From Candidatus Magasanikiibacteriota bacterium (lineage in GTDB: Bacteria > Patescibacteriota > Patescibacteriia > Magasanikbacterales > UBA922), in NCBI GenBank assembly GCA_023246565.1, contig JAHFIE010000029.1, positions 1 through 15,064 on the forward strand: DNA of 15,064 bases. The letters run 5' to 3'. Of the stretch, positions 12,279 to 15,064 are shown one piece after another; the first letter of the stretch is position 1, and every line of letters begins with the position of its first letter. The notes under the pieces were generated by a model, which searched no databases, had not been told where the DNA came from, and was given only the letters and a program-made list of their open reading frames with translations. A program made the translations under genes and the position numbers.

Positions 12279-13754
12279 CTACTCATAATCTCTGTCACCA
12301 GGATCCTTTCTTCTGGAATCTAGAGAATAGGGGACTGTTATCATAACTACAATATACAATATACCAAATCCATGAAATAATGCTGGTGTGGTGATCGTTA
12401 TAACGAATAATGATAGTGCGCCAGCAAGTAATCCTTGAAATAAAGGATTATCTACTGCATCTTTTTTACTATATACGCGTTTAGCAAGAGAATATATAAC
12501 CGTAAAGAAAAAACAAAAAAAGACAAAAGTGCCAACTATTCCCAGTTCAGCAAGCATTTCCAAATATCCCCAGTCAAATTGGGTTCGAGTAACATTATTT
12601 TTTGTGACCGGATCAGGGTAGTTAATGGTCGCACCAAAACCAGAACCAAACCATGGGTGTTCTTTAATTTGACGGAGCGCGTCAGGTAAAATTTTCAAAC
12701 GAATGGCACCACTCGGGTCACTGGATAACTGTGTTGTACCCGTAGCCCGTAAGCCAACAACTTCTAGACCAAAAGATGTTCCTCGACTGGCCAAAAAATA
12801 GGTGGAAGAAAAAATAATAAGCATGGCAATAATCGTGACTGTTGATACTTTGAGCCATTGTTTCAGTGGATTTTTAATTGCCAAAAGTAATAAGCCAGCG
12901 GCAAGCCCTAAAAAATAAATGCGTGAAAAATTTATTACAAGTATGAAAAGGGAACAGATCAGCAGACCCCAAAGTTTTTTGTTTTTTGCGTCATGAATAA
13001 GACAAGCGACGAGAATCAAAATAATTGGAACAATAAAAACATGCTCAGGCGCGACAACACGAAAGAAATTATTTCCTAAGTCAGTAATTTTTCCTGCTGC
13101 AATATTACGAAACCAATGATAATACGTGTCGGGTAAAAAGCCGAGCCCACTCGAATAGATAAAAAAAGTTACTGATGAAAAAAGACTCGAGCCAATAATC
13201 CATGCTTTTATAAGAAGGATAAAAGGCTTCTGTGTATCTTTATAATATTCTAATGCTGGAAAAATTAAGAAAAGGAAACAGAAAAGAAGTGTGTCCTGGA
13301 TAATGTTTGTTGTCGCGTGATCATGCAATAACCCGTTTATGGCTGACCATACAATAACAAATCCAAGAATAACAAGATTAATCATTATCGGTCGTGAGAG
13401 TCGTGGCCAAGGAATTTTATTTTGAAGTTTTTGTATGATCCAGAATAAACAAAATATTCCCAAAAACCAGGTTCGTAAGAGTAAATTTTGTAATTCAAAA
13501 AAATGTCCGGCTCCATCGAGTATAAGTTCCCCCATGAGTAGTATCCAACCAAGTTTAAGATTTTTAAAACAAAGATACCCAAAAGAGATAACACACAGAG
13601 CGGCTATCATTTGATTGAAGAGAGGATGGTGGTACGTTAAAAATGAGAAAAGACGAATGCTCAAGTAGATCAATACAATAGAAAAAATTGGTCGAGTATA
13701 AAAAAAATCTAGGACTGAATTGATCCTAGACAAAATTTTGGTTGTGAGGGTCAT
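12279..13754 (-). CDS. O-antigen ligase/polymerase-like membrane protein (Wzy_C family)
   Basis: The 491-residue product is an integral membrane protein with about 11-13 hydrophobic segments. Family features are NFSRIYFLGL in a mid-protein helix, a large extracytoplasmic loop (about residues 315-385), and the signature RLKILPDALRQIKEHPWFGSGFG, followed by two or three more helices. Proteins of this type join or polymerise lipid-linked glycans outside the cytoplasmic membrane. A Patescibacterium without an outer-membrane lipopolysaccharide would use it for a surface glycan or protein glycosylation instead. The frame extends to a TTG at 13763, but the ATG at 13754 is the more likely start. It overlaps the end of fmt by 29 bases and is probably translated from the same mRNA. 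The facing glycosyltransferase gene suggests a shared glycan pathway. Confidence 0.85.
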   Translation of the reverse strand: MTLTTKILSRINSVLDFFYTRPIFSIVLIYLSIRLFSFLTYHHPLFNQMIAALCVISFGYLCFKNLKLGWILLMGELILDGAGHFFELQNLLLRTWFLGIFCLFWIIQKLQNKIPWPRLSRPIMINLVILGFVIVWSAINGLLHDHATTNIIQDTLLFCFLFLIFPALEYYKDTQKPFILLIKAWIIGSSLFSSVTFFIYSSGLGFLPDTYYHWFRNIAAGKITDLGNNFFRVVAPEHVFIVPIILILVACLIHDAKNKKLWGLLICSLFILVINFSRIYFLGLAAGLLLLAIKNPLKQWLKVSTVTIIAMLIIFSSTYFLASRGTSFGLEVVGLRATGTTQLSSDPSGAIRLKILPDALRQIKEHPWFGSGFGATINYPDPVTKNNVTRTQFDWGYLEMLAELGIVGTFVFFCFFFTVIYSLAKRVYSKKDAVDNPLFQGLLAGALSLFVITITTPALFHGFGILYIVVMITVPYSLDSRRKDPGDRDYE

Positions 13755-14670
13755 AGCCGGCAATAAATGATTCGGCTGATTGAGGATTTTTACCTTCTAC
13801 TTGTAATTGTATAATCTGGATTGAAGAGTCTCCGCAGCCGACTAGAAGAGTATTTTTTTCAACTTTCAAAGATCCTGGTGCAAGTCGCAGAGTATTTGGA
13901 CGAATTTCAAGTAATTTTACCCGAAGATTATTCCAGGTAGTCCAGATTCCTGGCCATGGGTAAAGTCCCCGATAAAGATTATATAGTTCTTGTGCTGGTT
14001 TCTCCCAATCAACTCGACCATCATCCCGGTCCAATTTTTTGCAAATAGTAGCACTGTTGCTGTCTTGGGGTTGTGGATTAATATTACCCATACAATATCC
14101 TGGTACGGTTTTCAAGAGGAGATCACGACCCAGAATTGCCATTTTTTTATCAAGTGACTCGTACGTATCATCGGGATCAATCATAATCTCTTCTTGAGCC
14201 AAAATCGGGCCAGTGTCCATACCTTCGTCCATAAGCATAATCGTTACTCCGGTTTTTTTCTCGCCAGCAATAAGCGCTGATTGAATCGGGGATGCGCCTC
14301 GATAGTGAGGAAGCAATGATGTATGAACATTAATGATGCCGTATTTTGGTGATTCAATAATATGTTTCGGAATCATAAGACCATACTGTGCCACGATGGC
14401 GAGATCAGGGAATTTTTTTGAAGTAGGGGAATTATGAAGTTCAAAGTTATAATTTTTTAAACTTGCTGGCTGTTCAAGAGTTAGATTATTTGCTTGTGCA
14501 ATAATTTTTACTGGAGAAGCTTGTAATTCTTGTTTCCGCCCAATCGGTCGATCAGGTTGTGTAATAACACGTTGGATATTAAATCGAGGATCATGAAGTA
14601 AACCTTGCAATATGGTTGCAGCGAAATCATGGGTTCCCAAGAAAAAAGTTGTTATTTGGGCATCTGACAT
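13726..14670 (-). CDS. fmt: Methionyl-tRNA formyltransferase
   Basis: This enzyme formylates initiator Met-tRNA using 10-formyltetrahydrofolate. The 314-residue protein has the normal family length. The N-terminal Rossmann domain starts TTFFLGTHDFA. The active-site set is N114, H116 (INVHTSLLP) and D152 (MDEGMDTG), with the HYRGASPIQ loop. The C-terminal barrel domain, which holds the tRNA, begins near DDGRVDW and includes LYPWPGIWTTW. No residue of the catalytic set is missing. The ATG at 14670 lies 15 bases after the def stop codon, with no Shine-Dalgarno site. Linkage to def is widespread in bacteria and supports the assignment. Confidence 0.97.
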   Translation of the reverse strand: MSDAQITTFFLGTHDFAATILQGLLHDPRFNIQRVITQPDRPIGRKQELQASPVKIIAQANNLTLEQPASLKNYNFELHNSPTSKKFPDLAIVAQYGLMIPKHIIESPKYGIINVHTSLLPHYRGASPIQSALIAGEKKTGVTIMLMDEGMDTGPILAQEEIMIDPDDTYESLDKKMAILGRDLLLKTVPGYCMGNINPQPQDSNSATICKKLDRDDGRVDWEKPAQELYNLYRGLYPWPGIWTTWNNLRVKLLEIRPNTLRLAPGSLKVEKNTLLVGCGDSSIQIIQLQVEGKNPQSAESFIAGYDPHNQNFV

Positions 14671-14685
14671 AGATAAAATAAATCA

Positions 14686-15064
14686 TTAAGAAACTCGTCG
14701 AATATTATCCATGACTACGTCAGTAGCCAACTTCTTCTTATCTTTGGTCGCGTACAAATCCACTGCCCGGTCAATAAAAAGTATGCCATTAAGATGATCA
14801 ATTTCATGCTGTATTACACGGGCAAAGAAATTTTTTGCCGTAAATTCAATTTTTTCACCCTGCTCATTGAGTGCCGTAACATAAAGTTCACTGTAGCGTT
14901 TAACTTCTCCATAAAAACCAGGAACAGACAGGCAACCCTCAGATTCAGTAGTATATTTTTTACTTATTTTTTGATACTGCGGATTAATCAGAACAAGATC
15001 TTTTTTGTGTTGAGTACGATCAATTTTTGTATCAGGACGTTCATCACTATTAATTGCCAAGGCT
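14686..15064 (-). CDS. def: Peptide deformylase (N-terminus outside window)
   Basis: Peptide deformylase removes the formyl group from nascent proteins and acts downstream of fmt. The visible part shows motif 2, EGCLSVPG (metal-binding Cys), and motif 3, QHEIDHLNGILFIDR, with the two His ligands and the catalytic Glu. Motif 1 (GxGLAAPQ) is not in view, and about 60 N-terminal residues should lie beyond the right edge, since the frame stays open to the window end. The apparent TTG start at 15060 is therefore an artefact of the cut. The C-terminus has a short polar tail (DLYATKDKKK ... NIRRVS). It is the first visible gene of a - strand cluster with fmt and the O-antigen ligase-like gene. Confidence 0.96.
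   Translation of the reverse strand, partial: ALAINSDERPDTKIDRTQHKKDLVLINPQYQKISKKYTTESEGCLSVPGFYGEVKRYSELYVTALNEQGEKIEFTAKNFFARVIQHEIDHLNGILFIDRAVDLYATKDKKKLATDVVMDNIRRVS

Noticed and set aside
1..15064. CRISPR array or insertion-sequence ends
   Set aside because: No series of regularly spaced repeats and no transposase with terminal inverted repeats is present. The only recombinase is the large serine type.

Overview
The window looks like a chromosomal segment of a Candidate Phyla Radiation (Patescibacteria) bacterium carrying the right-hand part of an integrated mobile element. The assignment is an inference from AT-rich compact genes with few Shine-Dalgarno sites, a translin-family gene, a MurE-like ligase lacking the usual N-terminal domain, def-fmt, and an element type (PrimPol-ATPase plus large serine recombinase) common in that group. 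The reading frames fit a code with UGA as stop, yet none of the 14 genes with a natural end in view uses UGA; they use TAA and TAG about equally.

Region 1 (1 to about 5738) is the element. It holds, left to right on the + strand: a strong terminator for something left of the window, a DUF5659-like small protein, a 797-residue primase-polymerase fused to a P-loop ATPase, an unrecognised 208-residue protein, a four-cysteine zinc-ribbon protein, a 56-residue ORF, and a large serine recombinase. The recombinase lies directly against the 3' end of a tRNA-Lys(UUU) gene on the - strand. Its reading frame continues through the tRNA terminator and the antisense of the tRNA, and stops inside it. This marks the right attachment region; the left boundary is outside the window. 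No capsid, portal, terminase or conjugation gene is visible, so a phage satellite or integrative plasmid fits better than a complete phage.

Region 2 (about 5811-11470) is host-like and mostly + strand: a ten-helix P2-type (probably calcium) ATPase followed 6 bases later by a translin/TRAX-family protein that keeps the four acidic residues of the TRAX nuclease site; a 60-residue gene on the - strand with a textbook promoter and ribosome-binding site; a MurE-like ligase divergent from it; and a 143-residue protein that may have a BECR nuclease fold. A complex bidirectional terminator-like structure follows.

Region 3 (11573-15064) has a family 2 glycosyltransferase (+) converging on a - strand cluster of peptide deformylase (partial), methionyl-tRNA formyltransferase and an O-antigen ligase/polymerase-like membrane protein. 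def and fmt act at the two ends of the N-formylmethionine cycle. The glycosyltransferase, ligase and MurE-like enzyme point to envelope glycan assembly.
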